64,000 nt of DNA. Source: Pinus tabuliformis. Taxonomy: Eukaryota > Streptophyta > Pinopsida > Pinales > Pinaceae. The notes below the pieces were generated by a model. It did not search any database. It was given only the letters and a program-made list of their open reading frames with translations, and was not told the origin of the DNA. The stretch lies in assembly GCA_031772625.1 (NCBI GenBank), contig CM062816.1, positions 828,426,556-828,490,555 of the forward strand. The letters are read 5' to 3'. The position numbers were made by a program, and so were the translations under genes. Shown in pieces: positions 34,330 to 45,382 of this stretch (its first letter is position 1; the number at the start of each line of letters is the position of its first letter).

Positions 34330-36371
34330 CATAATTTTGCTATTAGGTGTTCTGTCTAGGAACATGATCTCCTGGATTAGAGTTGGTGCTCCTCTTGATA
34401 AGAAGGCCTAGTTGTGCTAGAGAAGCCTTAAAAAAGTTTCCATGTGGATGATGAGTAACTTAAGGTGGACTGTGGGTAGGGGTGAGTTGGTGGAGGTTGG
34501 GTTGGATTCCATTATGGGACTTCCTAGGTATAATTAGTTATCATTTCCCTTGATTACATTTCTTCACAACAAGGATATTTGGTACCTCAAGGATGCAAAG
34601 GTGGATGGATCTTTAGTGGGATTGCATACACAATGGAAAGGGGTAGGGACCATTGGACTATGTGGGGACATCGCGGTTGAATGAGATGGTTGTATTAGAA
34701 ATCTACAATCAGCATGCATTTTTTGTAACATGGAGGATGACAAGCTGACATGGAATGGCCCTATGGTCAAATGCCAGTCTGTTATCGAAGACATATATGC
34801 CTACTTGACTCATGGACTGGTTGGCGCTCCTCCTTTTGGATGGTTCCAAGCAGTGTGGAAGTGGGGTATCCCACTGAAATTTGCATGTTTTGGGTGGTTG
34901 GTGGTCCATGACATGATCATTACTTGGACCAATCCACTGAAGAGAGGATACGTGGGGCCTGGGAGGTGTGCATTATGTAAATTATCTTTGGAGGATACAA
35001 GGTATCTATTTCTTCAGTTTCCATTTGCAAAGGCGTTATGGGAGGAAGTTCTTATCTACTTGAGGATATTCTTTGGGTGGAAGGACTCCATGGAGGAGTG
35101 CTGCTTACAGGGATGGTTCAGGGAGTAGAAGGCACATAGGGCTCTTCCTCTTTACATTTTTTTGGGCATATGGAAGGCGAGAAACACCTTGATAGTTGAG
35201 AACAGAGTGCCTGATGTGCGAGAGACATGTATTAGGATATCCTCTAATTTCCTTGAGAAAATTCTTGTGACCATGGCACAAAACACCAGGCACATTACAC
35301 TAAGGGATGTGTGGGATAATATCCCGGTGGGTTTCTTTGATGGGGCTGCATAAGCAAAGATTTGTGGAAGTGGGATGGTGATCTATTTCATCCCTCATGA
35401 ATACTATTGCTTCAAATGGCGTAGTGGTTAGGGCACAAATACTAGGGCGAAGTTGTTGGCTCTACGGAGCATCCTTTATTGTGCCACATGGATGGGGATT
35501 GATGAGATCGATATTTTTGGTGATTCCAAGGTCATCATAGACTGGGTTAATCAACAAGCGACTCTAAATATTTATGATCTATTTCATTGGCTGAACAAAA
35601 CATGGTTTTTTATCTATTTTTTGAAGGGTCTCACTCTCAGACATTTATAGGGAACAAAATTTGCAAGCAGACAAATTATCAAAGGAAGTGTGTTGTGCGT
35701 CTATGGATCACATACACTTCCATGGGTTTGCATTTGGGACTCTTAATATTCGGGATGGTCACATAGATATATAAGGGGCCTCCCCCTTTTTTTTATCTAG
35801 ATGTCGATTATTTGACTATGGATGGACCTCTGGCAGCCTGGTCAAGGGAACAGGGAGGTACTTTTGCTGATAGACAGATATTTCGGGGAGCTTATTTACG
35901 CAAGTAACATGTTTTGTTGTTTATTTGTAGGGTTGGTTTCATCGATCTAAGGAGTTCTAATGTTACATTGATCAAGTCTTCCTATCTTGATATGGATTGA
36001 GATTCTTTGGTGGAGAGGCCAATTTTGATATGATGTATGTGTTAGTGAACTGCTGGAAATAGCGGGCTATGTGTTCTTCCAACATGGTCAATGCTTTAGG
36101 TTTCTTTTTATGTTTTTTTTTTTTCGGATTGGAATTGGGTAGATGGTAACATGGTCCATTTAAAATTTATGTTGGTCACTGTAGTGGACTATAAGATGCA
36201 TATCTGTTTAAATTAGAAGTCACATCCGATATTGGGGATAGTCATCCCTCTTGGGGTTTTATTTTTGTATCAAAAGTATGTGCCAAGAGGCCCGAACTGC
36301 ATGTCGAGCTATGTAACTACTTTATTTTAATATAAGTATGTTGTTGTTTCCTCTAAAAAAAATAAAAATAA
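34330..36371 (+). pseudogene. 3' remnant of an L1-type LINE (zf-RVT and RNase H)
   Basis: The 5'-truncated end of ORF2. 34430-34490 encodes the SLKKVSMWMMSNLRWTVGRG region between RT and zinc finger. DDKLTWNGPM follows at 34737. The zf-RVT domain (WKWGIPLKFACFGWLVV, CALCKLSLEDTRYLFLQFPF) is at 34855-35060, and WKARNTLIVENRV at 35170. The RNase H has VGFFDGAA (35328), ALRSILY in place of the Glu helix, and DEIDIFGDSKVII (35500, Asp kept). At least three stops interrupt it. The 3' UTR ends in an A-rich tail (36354-36371), confirming the LINE end. I did not find a convincing TSD. Confidence 0.8.
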
Positions 36372-38569
36372 ATTGAATGTTCGTGGCCTCCTCCTTGATT
36401 GGAGCACATACATATTTTTCAGTGGTGTTTATCAGAGGTGCAACATCAAATTATCTACCCATTTTTCCTTTCGCATCATTAGCTATAGAACTTTATAGCC
36501 CAATAATAATAGCTTTAAAAGATAATTTTTCCTAGTATGCAAAGCAAATTAGCCCCATAATGAAAACCTAGGTTTGTAGCTTGTCTTAGAATTAAGACTA
36601 AGTCATACATGGAACACTAGCTATGCAGTCTAAACTTTTTGACCTTTGGGTCATGCAGGTGGAAATATTGAACCAACAAGGATATTTCAAGTTATGCAGG
36701 TGGAAATACTAAACCAACAAGGATATTTCAAATATTTCAAATAGGAGGTGGGACAAAGGGAAGAGATAAATCCTTTTTCTTCAGTTGAAATTGTGGAGGG
36801 GAAGAACTTGTAATCATGGATTATGTAGAACAAGATTAGGTGCATGGATTACCTTCAAGAGCATGAAATACATTTTGTTTCTTCACTTGTCTTCATTGTT
36901 CTGTACTTGTATGCATTTCTCTGTGAAAAGGATATTGTGTTGACAAACCTTCTTCAATGTATCCAACGATGCTACTTCATGTTGCTTCAAAGTACTAGGG
37001 AAAAAGGGGGTATGATTTGCCCTTCAATGTATCCAACAATGCTTCTTCAAAGAACTGGGAGAAGGAGATGTAGTAACTCCGGAAAGCTATTTCATTGTAT
37101 TGGGTGAAATTTTTTTTACTCCTTTAGGGGGCTACCTCCTCTGCACAGTATTGAATTCCCCTAAGGAGAGCACTGAAATTGGAAATGGAAAAGAAATGAA
37201 ATGGGAAATGGAAAAGAAACGGAAGAACTTGGCCAATGTTTTGGCCATGACAAGGACAATGGCTTGGTAAGAACCATGGCAAATGGCGTAAGAACCATGG
37301 AAGATGACAGATATGCCAAGAGCCACAATAGACATGGTTTCCTATGAGAACTTTGGTGGAAATTGCTTGTATATGGAAAATTGTTTCCAAAACACATAAA
37401 ACTTTGTTTAAAACCTAAACTTTGAAATATGTAATAATTTGTAGTGAGAACAACAAAAAATTTAGAGAAATTCTATTTGAAGAAATAGACAACTTTAGTT
37501 TATCCCAATTTTGAAAAATTATGTCTCAAGCAACCAGAAAAATAAAAACTCTTACATAAATTCTCTTTGAAAAAAATACACAACTTTGATAAAACTTTGG
37601 ATATTTAAAAAAAATGTCTCAAAAAGTTTGAAGCCTACCATAAAAGTTCGAATAATTTTGTCCAATAAAAAATCATGAAATAAAAATTAACTACTTTTAA
37701 CTTATTTTAAATGCGAATTTATCGAAAAACACTGGCTAAACTGCAAGATAGGGAAAACGGTCAAAACAGTTAATAAATAATCAACCATTTATCGATCACC
37801 ATATACTACCTTGAGAAGTATAATAATGTTCCCCAAAATCTCAACCATAAAATATTTTGAATATCTCCTTTATATGAGCAAATTTGATAGGATAGACAAA
37901 CATGTAAAGATAATAGATGACTTGTTTTAAATCTTTTTCTAATAAATATGATTTTATTAACCAAACATCTTTTTCTAATAAATATGATTTTATTAACCAA
38001 ACATGTATTTTCTTAAAGAACCAAATGTTAATTGCCTTTTCGAATTTATGAGTAACAAACCATAGACATTTATAGTTACATAAAGTCCTAAATATCTCTT
38101 CAAGTTTCCAAGAAACAAACCATAGAGATATCTTTTTATTACTTCAAATGTGTAATAAAAAAATTAAATTCTTTATCTTCTTTTAAGAAAAAATTTAATT
38201 CTTTAAATAATAAAATTATACAATTCGGAAAAAAGAGTTAATTAAGGATAATAAAATTAGACAATTCGGAAAAAAGAGTTACTTTTTATAATTTATAAAT
38301 GGTAAATAGTTTATGGTAATTATACTTTTAATATTAAATGAGGATGAATTCATCTATATTGATTATTAATATTTAGATTAATGTTCATTATTTTTCTTTA
38401 TATTTAAAAATTAAAGTTATTTGGTTTTTAATTTAAAAAATAAAATTATCTTATTTTTAATTTCGATTATTGAGTAGTATAATGTACTTTTATAAAACAT
38501 TATATGTGACACGCACATAATCTTAGCATCATATTGGTGTATTTGTTAATTTAAGTATCACTTATATAA
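36372..38569. other. Intergenic DNA with clustered short tandem duplications
   Basis: No gene recognised. Local duplications: 41-bp unit at 36653-36732; about 70-bp unit around CTTCAATGTATCCAAC (36951 and 37021); 36-bp unit at 37932-38003; about 43-bp spaced unit with ACAATTCGGAAAAAAGAGTT (38219 and 38262). 37120-37330 is slightly GC-richer with CCATGG repeats. Confidence 0.65.
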
Positions 38570-38669
38570 ATAACTGGTCTTCTTCCCTACAATAATAGGT
38601 TTAGTATGGTAAAAAAAAAAAATTAGGTATGCGAATTTTAAGTTTATTTTTATTTAAAAAATGAAATTA

Positions 38670-38706
<37 letters not shown>

Positions 38707-38719
38707 CAAATGCAAATCC
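38570..38719. repeat. Repeat R, second copy, left block
   Basis: Aligns with about 33080-33190 (TAACTGGTCTTCTTCCCTAC against TAATTGGTCTTCTTCCATCC). Includes (TA)n at 38672-38704. It ends GCAAATCC (38712-38719), the target duplication of the next element. Confidence 0.65.
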
Positions 38720-40029
38720 TCGATGGGGTGGTGCACAGTTGTAATCCATTGACATCTGACGCATGATTCACCACATTTGGCATGGGTGGAGGAGGGCAGA
38801 CAATCTGCCTTCCCATTATGCTATTGTTAATGACTCAAGATCTGATTGTGTGAAACATCATCCCTTGCCTACGCTAGAAGGAATATCACTGTCTCAGGGA
38901 TTCATGGCGCTTGTGTTTAGGTGGTTAAATAATGTCGATCATGTAGCATTTCGGATGGCATTCGACTCTTAGCAGGATGTGAATTGGTATGTGGTTCTGT
39001 TTCTCAGATTCGCGTGGGTATGGTGGCGGTCCTCCATCCGTCACTCCTCCTCCTACGAGATCATTAAGGTAACAACTCCCTTCTTGTAATTTTGGGTGAA
39101 GCCTTCTTTTTCATTTTATGGACAAAGGGTCTATTGGTCGGAGCCGTGGTTGGTATTGGGTTTAGGAGTCTTGGGACTTGGTAGTTTGTTGTGTTGGTAT
39201 TTCGAGTGGTGGTGCATTAGATCTTTGTGTGTAGTGGTTGGTGTTGTTTCCAGTGGTACCCGAATTTCTGTTGGTGGTGATTTTGCTTGAAATGAGGCTT
39301 TGAAGTAGGCCTTATTCTGGCTCTCCATGAGTGGTTTTGTCTAGTTTTTCTTTCCTGGTGTTGTTGGTCGTAGAATTCCATTTGGGGAAGCTAAGTGGCT
39401 TTGGCATTGCTTGGGCTTCTGGGAGTTTGGGTGTTTGGCCTTTCTAGAGTGTAGGAGGGTGGGTTTACTTTGGACCCTCCTGGCGAGGGGTAGATTGGCA
39501 GTTTTAGCTAGGGTCTGTAGTAGTTTCATGGTGAACTTGGAAGGTGGCGACTAGAGGGGATGGGTCATTTTGCATATCCTAGCTGTGATGTAGAGTGCAG
39601 GGTCCCTGGTAGCGGTTGGTTGGCTGGCTGGTAGAGTGTGTAGCGGTTGGTGGAGTGGTTCAAGGGCTGTCTAGGTGGATGTTAGTGTCAATTTGGGTTC
39701 GTTTTGGGACTCTGGTTCTCGGCTAAGCTTTCAGGATGAAGTTGATTCCCGATCCTCGTGCACTCATGTATTAGTGAAGTCAAAATCATCCCGTCTAAAC
39801 TAGGGGTCACCTGTCTGGGGTGGCAATGTGGGAGTCGATGTTGTTTGCAGTAGTCATGCTGTCAAATTACGCGAGGAAAATCTCGTGGGGTTTGTGGAGT
39901 TTACGGCGAGAAGTTCAATAGCTAGCCCTGTGGGCAGCAGAGGGTGCAGGGTCCTGGCACATGGCGACTGTGGAGTAGGTAGTAGGAGTAGGGGCAAGCC
40001 ATGGGCAAGGCTAGAGCTCATGGGGGTGG

Positions 40030-42330
40030 AGTGGCAGGACAAGAAGCATGGGGACTAGTGGTCTTGTAGTTGTTGGTCGCAACAAGGGAACACCGACACA
40101 ATAGGTGATGTTCCAATCTATCATGGACACGCTGGAATCTCACAACAAGGCCCAGAGTGATATGAAATTGGAGGAGAACTTCTCCTTCCTAAAAAGTGAT
40201 TGCTCTCTAACACTTTACAAGTAAAAATGGGTCTTATAAAAACACAAGTTTTAAAGGTCTCTTCAAGGTTAATGAGTTAGTTTACGTGTGAACTTCTAAA
40301 TAAGCACATATCATCATTTAACTCATAAAGAAATTCAAGAAGAGAAACAACACAAAATTTCTTGATGGAGTTCACCCACCCTGGGCTACATCTCCGGGCC
40401 TACTAACACAGCTAGACAACTCCATATATTCAGTGAAGAAGAGTACATAAAGTTTTCTGACAATATGAGTGGCTAGTTTCCCCTTTAAGGAAACACTCTT
40501 CTGCAAAGAAATCTCACCCTAAAAAGCATGAAAACCTACATTTAATCATGAAACCATCAACAAGAAAAGGGTTCTCCTACAAAGACCAAGTACTCCATCT
40601 GAAAATGAGCATACAAGTACTACAATTCCACATTAAAGTACAAAAAGAGAGCTTTCCTCAACAAGGCATAATGAGAAAATACAAACATGAGTTGTACAAT
40701 ACAGGTCACAGTTGCTGCAGTAAACATATGAAGGCTAGAAAACCCCTACAAGGTCCTCTCCATGCTCAAAACCCTTCAATAACGGCTCCAAAACAATTAT
40801 TGATCATGACACGCATGGACTAAAAGCTACAAAAAATATCTTCATATGTGCTCCAATTAGCAAACGGAGGTCTTCATTGCATCCAAAATGTTCAAAAACC
40901 CCTATATGGACTATTCTTGAGCTCCAAAAGGCCAAAAGCTCTTCTTGTTATGGCTCTCCCAAGTTCTGAAACTTCCTCCTCTGTTATCCATCCTACAAAC
41001 TGGATAAGCTGTCTAACAGAGCTACAAATCCGCAATGTTTTCTATTGCGGAGGCGAAAATTCGCTTACCAAAGGTGCGATATGTTGGACCATTAAAACGT
41101 CCAATAACCCTTATGCGGAAAATTCTAGTCACATGGCCCATAAGGTCGAGGGTTGGGCCAATGACCCACCCCCGCCGACCTAGGCTCCTTTCCTCGGGCT
41201 ATTGGTCACGTCGATGCGATGTGTTTGGGGGATGGGGCAAACTACCCTCCGTCACCGTCATTTCCTTCTTTGCCATGTGCTAGGGTCTTATGAACTCCCA
41301 TATGCCCAGGAACTGGGGCTTATCTTTACTCCCTCCACCAAGTGCTTCATTCTAGTTCGCTTGTGGTCATGTGGATGGTCCTGTGACTAGGGGCGGGGGC
41401 TAGTCCCCGATCCCTCTTCCACCATCACCATGGTTCTATGGATGGTCCTGTGACTGGGGGCTAGGGTTGGTCCCAAGCCCCACTCTACTGCACCGTTTTC
41501 GTGTGAGGTACAAATGACCGGGGTTTGGGGCTGACTGCCTGACCCCTCCTCCAAAAAGGTTCTTAGTTAAACTTCAAATAGAGGTTGAAACCCTATGAGT
41601 TAAGACCCAAGATGTAGAAGATATGGTAAAGAACTAGAGTGTTGGACGGGAGGTCATGCGTTCGGTTTGCCCGACCTAAGCTATTCGAGCCCTTAACAAA
41701 AAATATCCAACTAGGAGTTGCCACGTGTCACCTTTGGTTGGGTCATGGGCCATGTGGCTCCTCTAATTGGACTACCACAAAACCATTCAACGCAATAAAA
41801 ACACACAAACTTTCACCTATATGAGGCTTCCACTTGGCAAGCCCTAATTGGTTCATACATGCCTAGTAGGCTTGTTGACATTAGCGGTACGACTGCCTAG
41901 TCAGCAATCCAATTAGCCAGCTTGCAATTTTTTTTAGCTAGTGAGCCAAACAATTAGAACATCATAACTTTGTCATACGACATCAGATTGAGGTGAAACA
42001 AGTATCATTGGAATCAAAACAAGGAACACTATGCTTTAACACCGACTTTAAAAGATTTTGGGCATTTTAATTTTTGATCTAAGTTTTGATCACCGGATCA
42101 CGGAGGGAAGAACACGAGGCAGTTATGTCTAAGTTGGATAAACTCCATTACTTTCAATGCCATGTTCGTGAATGAATTGTGGTTGTGTGGCATGGACTAA
42201 ATATTCTTACCGAGAAGCTTGAGAAGTTGGAAACGTGACTTTCTCACTTTGATCAACATGTCCACTATTTATATTGTCCTCCTCCTCCTCTAGGAACGAG
42301 GCGAGATAATCCTGATTCTATCACTTCTGA
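40030..42330 (+). pseudogene. Unknown coding remnant of the retroposon, split by a solo LTR
   Basis: Left piece, from the ATG near 40047: GRNKGTPTQ, stop near 40101, then MFQSIMDTLESHNKAQ up to 40157. Right piece from 42101: EEHEAVMSKLDKLHYFQCHV, stop near 42175, then LNILTEKLEKLET, stop near 42236, then FDQHVHYLYCPPPPLGTRRD. Removing 40158-42100 and one 5-bp TSD joins the two pieces in frame. The Glu/Lys-rich part looks coiled coil, as in gag-like or ORF1-like proteins. I cannot name a family. Confidence 0.5.
40158..42100 (-). mobile_element. Solo LTR related to element B LTR
   Basis: Same orientation as the LTRs of element B. Shared blocks include ACACAAAATTT near 40350, a GAGTTCACCC...TCTCCGGGCC block (40371-40402, compare 3975-4010) and CATAACTTTGTCATACGACA with CAGATTGAGGTG (41963-41995, compare 6228-6260). 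It starts TGATATGAAATT and ends CCGGATCA, with flanks CAGAG (40153-40157) and CGGAG (42101-42105). Restoration of a reading frame on removal supports these ends. 1943 bp, longer than the B LTRs and clearly diverged, so it is a sister family. Confidence 0.65.
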
Positions 42331-42419
42331 TGACTGATTATGGTAACTGGTGTCTAGTTAGTTCTTTTTTTTTGGGTTGTAAGACCTATAAGGACGTGGA
42401 CCTCTTAGTTGGGTATTTT

Positions 42420-42423
<4 letters not shown>

Positions 42424-42451
<28 letters not shown>
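42424..42451. repeat. Poly(T) run (T28)
   Basis: Homopolymer within the 3' part of the retroposon. It is not the terminal tail, which is A10 on the same strand 108 nt further on. Confidence 0.9.
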
Positions 42452-42578
42452 CTGTAGCATGGTAATATCATTGGTCAAAAAACCTGGTTGGGGTGAGGCC
42501 ACATGCAATTTGACATCTCTGTACATACCTTTTGAGTAATGAAAAGTCTCCAACTTACAAAAAAAAAATAGCAAATCC

Positions 42579-42691
42579 AAATAAAGTGTCAAGCAAAGTC
42601 AATACTCACTTTTTAATATCATCACAATACTATTTAAACATTAGAACTGTCTTCCATATAATTTCAAAATTATCTGAATCTAATGATATTA
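42579..42691. repeat. Repeat R, second copy, middle block
   Basis: Aligns with 33195-33305 (AATCAATACTC, AACATTAGAA, CTTCCATAT, TTTCAAAATTAT). Interrupted at its right end by the LTR element at 42692. Confidence 0.7.
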
Positions 42692-43006
42692 TGTAACAAA
42701 CAAATTTCATGTATTTAAAGGAATGCTCTGATACCAATGTAACAAACAAGGTTCATATATGCAGTGAAATAATTCAGAAGAACTAAAATATGTAAGTATC
42801 CATAGTAGGACAAGTAATGTATATTGAATAGTGTCTATTGAATTGATATGAGATGACTAGAATGAGGGTGAGAGCCTGCTTATATAACTTATGCAGGTAT
42901 CTCTTCACCAATGGTTATGTCCTTAGGGACATACCTTTTCATTAACTAGTTATTAATTATTATTTTTACATTACTTATATTATTATATATATTTTTATTC
43001 ATAACA
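42692..43006 (-). repeat. 3' LTR of the small LTR element
   Basis: 315 bp. Contains, 46 bp inside its plus-coordinate left end, a second copy of the terminal TGTAACAAACAA preceded by GCTCTGATACCAA, i.e. an internal PBS-like sequence. Aligns end to end with 45052-45382. Confidence 0.85.
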
Positions 43007-43020
43007 TTTCCTTCCTCCTC
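43007..43020 (-). promoter_or_regulatory. Polypurine tract of the small LTR element
   Basis: The minus strand reads GAGGAGGAAGGAAA immediately before the 3' LTR start TGTTATG. A clean plus-strand primer site that fixes orientation. Confidence 0.85.
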
Positions 43021-43329
43021 AAAAATCTTTTTTCTCAATGCTTACTGATGAAAGGGCTTGATATATTTTCCTGTTTCAAGTTCTAATCGTCTCAATACTT
43101 TCATCTTTGTTGATACAAGATGATATGATGCTCTGAGTGATAAAAAAAAATTGTTGGATCGAGAATGGATCTGAACATCCTAGATTAATCTTTTGTGGAA
43201 TCATCAGGTGACTGTAAATTTGTAATGAATGGTTAACATAACACTTGATTTTGCAACTTTTAGTATTCCTTGGAACATAAATCTCTTGTTTATGTTATGA
43301 ATGGTTCAAATATGTATATTGATTGAAAA

Positions 43330-43548
43330 TTATTCTCTTGGATGTCGATAAATAGTTCTTTTGGTTGGACTCTCCCTTATCATGTTAGTGGCTTTTTCCT
43401 GATTTCCTTTAGGCGGTGTTGTTGTTGAGTTGGCTACTGAATCATCATTTGAGATGTCCATCATTTGAAATGTAACTTTTGAATGTGTCTTCACTTCAGT
43501 AGGTTTATCCTCTGCTTGAGTTACAATTTTTACTGGGTCGGTATTCAT
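43330..43548 (-). CDS. Small downstream ORF of the LTR element
   Basis: 72 intact codons starting 10 nt after the stop of the coiled-coil ORF. The protein is polar and low complexity: VKIVTQAEDKPTEVK, MMDISNDDSVANSTTTPP, and a basic end TNMIRESPTKRTIYRHPRE. No domain, no Cys/His cluster. It may be the tail of a longer Gag-like product after a frameshift, a separate small protein, or non-coding. It is followed by about 320 nt to the polypurine tract with no further gene. Confidence 0.4.
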   Translation of the reverse strand: MNTDPVKIVTQAEDKPTEVKTHSKVTFQMMDISNDDSVANSTTTPPKGNQEKATNMIRESPTKRTIYRHPRE

Positions 43549-43558
43549 TTATTAATCT

Positions 43559-44209
43559 TCAACTTAGACTAAAACGATTTGACGAATTCAATACTTCTTT
43601 TTGAAGTTGTTCTAACTTGTCATTTAGTGACTTCCTGTCACTTTTAAGATTTATAATTTGCGTAAGTAGGGTTTTGTTATGATTCCTTAGACGTGAAAGT
43701 TTTCTATTTTCTAAATTATCGACTTTGTCCTTAGTATCATTCTCTTTATTTTTGATTTGTTTTAATAACCTTTGATTTAGAGTTTTTTAACGCAAATTTT
43801 CTTCTTCCTTCTTTGACAAATTCTCGTTGAATTTCTCCATAGAACTTTCATTCTCTTGCTTTATTTTTTGTTTCTTAATCTTGGAATTCTTGATCTCTTC
43901 AATTAATTTTTGATTATGGTCTCTTATGCGCAAAATAGCTTCATTACTTTCTGTTAATTTTTCATGAAACCGATTTTCGAGATCTTTATATTTCTTCTTT
44001 GATGCTTCATTCTTTTGTTGAAATTTTGTGATTTCTTCCTTTAATCGTTTTATTTGCATTTGCTCATTGTCTTGATGTTCTTCTGAACTAAATAATCTTC
44101 CATACCTTGGACATCTTAAATTGCGATTTTATTGAATATAAGTATATCCAATTTCGTTTAAATAAAATGGACATTTAGTCCAAAATAGTGATTGTTGTGT
44201 GGGACTCAT
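43559..44209 (-). pseudogene. Coiled-coil protein of the LTR element, two in-frame stops
   Basis: From the ATG at 44209 (MSPTQQSLFW) one frame runs 216 codons to TGA at 43561-43559, with only TAA at about residue 27 and TAA at 43789-43787. Two Cys-Pro pairs near the N-terminus (TKCPFYLNE, LRCPRYGRLF) frame the first stop. Residues about 45-210 are almost entirely Glu/Lys/Asn with hydrophobic residues in heptad spacing (QIKRLKEEITKFQQ, LENRFHEKLTES, LNDKLEQLQKEVLNSS). A long dimeric coiled coil is likely. No retroviral Gag core, zinc knuckle or nucleic-acid enzyme motif is visible. In position it corresponds to gag. Family unknown. Confidence 0.55.
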
Positions 44210-44268
44210 CTTGACTACCTCATTATTTTCGAATTAGGCTTCATTTATCTTGACTTGATAACCTTCCT

Positions 44269-44270
<2 letters not shown>

Positions 44271-44330
<60 letters not shown>
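44271..44330. repeat. (TA)n microsatellite
   Basis: About 60 bases of alternating A/T in the leader of the small LTR element, upstream (minus strand) of its first ORF. 44350-45030 is the rest of the leader: T-rich tracts and GGCCAAAGGCC-like words, no gene. Confidence 0.9.
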
Positions 44331-44333
<3 letters not shown>

Positions 44334-45035
44334 AGCAATTGTTTTTTTCTTAAACTCTTTTTTTTTTTAATTTTCTTTTTCAACTTTATTTATTTATTAT
44401 TTTTTTTTATATAAGTTTTTTTTCTATATATATTTATAATATTTGTTTTTTATTTTTGAAAAGTTACAACGCTGGTGAAACATGGCTATTCACCTCTTCG
44501 AGGTATAATATAAAATATATGTCCACTTATGTGCCTTTGGCTCTGTGACTTTTCTCCACGTAAAAAGTAAAACTTACCATTCACATAAAGATATTTTGTA
44601 TTCCTTTTTTTCTTATTTTACCTTGAAAATACCATGGAAAATTACCATAGGTTGCTAAAACCACGAGCTTGTAAACCATTTAATGAAGAATTAAGATAAT
44701 CTTATGTATTCTCCATGCTCTTAGGTATAGTTTTAAAGATATTTGGAAAGATTCCCTTTTGACTTTATCATGGACGTTTTATCAATAATGTAAAACCTTT
44801 TATATATATGAATGTTCTCCTTCAAAATTTACATCAAACTATTTTTTTTACTAGAATCTTTGAAATGTAAATGGCCAAAGGCCATTTTTTTAATTAAATA
44901 TTTTTGTTTGTTTGTTTTTGTTTTAACTCTTTTTTTTTGAAGTGGCCAAGGGCCTGACCGAAAATGGAAAAACTCCAACTCGTGTAATGAAACACTTTAG
45001 CTACGACGACAAGCTAATGGCCAGGATCTGACAAC

Positions 45036-45050
45036 GTGGCTCTGATACCA
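45036..45050 (-). other. Primer-binding site of the small LTR element
   Basis: The minus strand reads TGGTATCAGAGCCAC, complementary to initiator tRNA-Met, one base from the 5' LTR end. A second copy of TTGGTATCAGAGC lies inside the LTR (45085-45097) and also in the other LTR (42725-42737). Confidence 0.9.
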
Positions 45051-45051
45051 T

Positions 45052-45382
45052 TGTAACGAACAAAATTCGTAATATCAGAGGAATGCTCTGATACCAATGT
45101 AACAAACAAGGTTCATATACACAGTGAAATAATTCAGAAGAACTGAAATATATAAGTATCCATAGTAAGACAAGTAATGTATACTGAATAGTGTATATTG
45201 AATTGATATGAGATGATTATAATGAGGGTGAGGGCCTGCTTATATACCTCAGGCAAATACCTCTTCACCAATGGTTATGTCCTTAGGGACGTACCTTTTA
45301 ATTAAATAGTTATTAATTAATCATTATTTATTATTATTGTTTTACATTATTTATATTTATATATATATTTTTATTCATAACA
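45052..45382 (-). repeat. 5' LTR of the small LTR element
   Basis: 331 bp, same structure as the 3' LTR including the 46-bp internal duplication of PBS and LTR end. Differences from its partner are mostly single substitutions plus a short insertion in the ATTATT-rich end. Confidence 0.85.

Larger units (their letters stand above)
38720..42568 (+). mobile_element. Poly(A) retroposon of unknown type, with nested solo LTR
   Basis: Starts TCGATGGGGTGG directly after GCAAATCC (38712-38719) and ends in A10 (42559-42568) followed by TAGCAAATCC (42569-42578), giving a TSD of at least 8 bp. The paralogous repeat R at 33190 lacks it. Without the solo LTR it is about 1.9 kb. 38720-40130 is GC- and T/G-rich with no known domain (a 69-codon open stretch starts at 38763). 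40030-40157 plus 42101-42330 encode one protein segment (next entry). The 3' part has T28 (42424-42451) and a TGAGTAATGAAAAGTCTCC end before the A tail. A LINE-mobilised retroposon or processed transcript fits; no RT is encoded. Confidence 0.65.
42692..45382 (-). mobile_element. 2.7-kb non-autonomous LTR retrotransposon with coiled-coil ORF
   Basis: Minus-strand element. 5' LTR 45052-45382, PBS TGGTATCAGAGCCAC at 45050-45036, coiled-coil ORF 44209-43559, second ORF 43548-43330, polypurine tract 43020-43007 (GAGGAGGAAGGAAA), 3' LTR 43006-42692. LTRs are 331 and 315 bp and read TGTTATGAATAAA to GTTTGTTACA. Flanks TATTA (left) and TCTTG (right) are an imperfect 5-bp TSD; the paralogous empty site at 33297 reads AATGATCTTGA. 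No protease, RT or integrase is present. The length, iMet primer and small LTRs would suit a non-autonomous relative of a Copia or Ty3 element; I cannot place it. Confidence 0.8.

Noticed and set aside
35410..35440. GGCGTAGTGGTTAGGGCAC resembling Pol III box A
   Set aside because: It lies within the coding part of LINE RNase H and has no box B at the right distance.
39096..39529. Open stretches with Gly/Val/Trp-rich or Pro/His/Lys-rich translation on both strands
   Set aside because: Low-complexity G/T-rich DNA; no codon bias or domain to support either strand.
42386..42592. Minus-strand ORF with a poly-Lys stretch
   Set aside because: It is translation of the T28 run in the retroposon 3' part.
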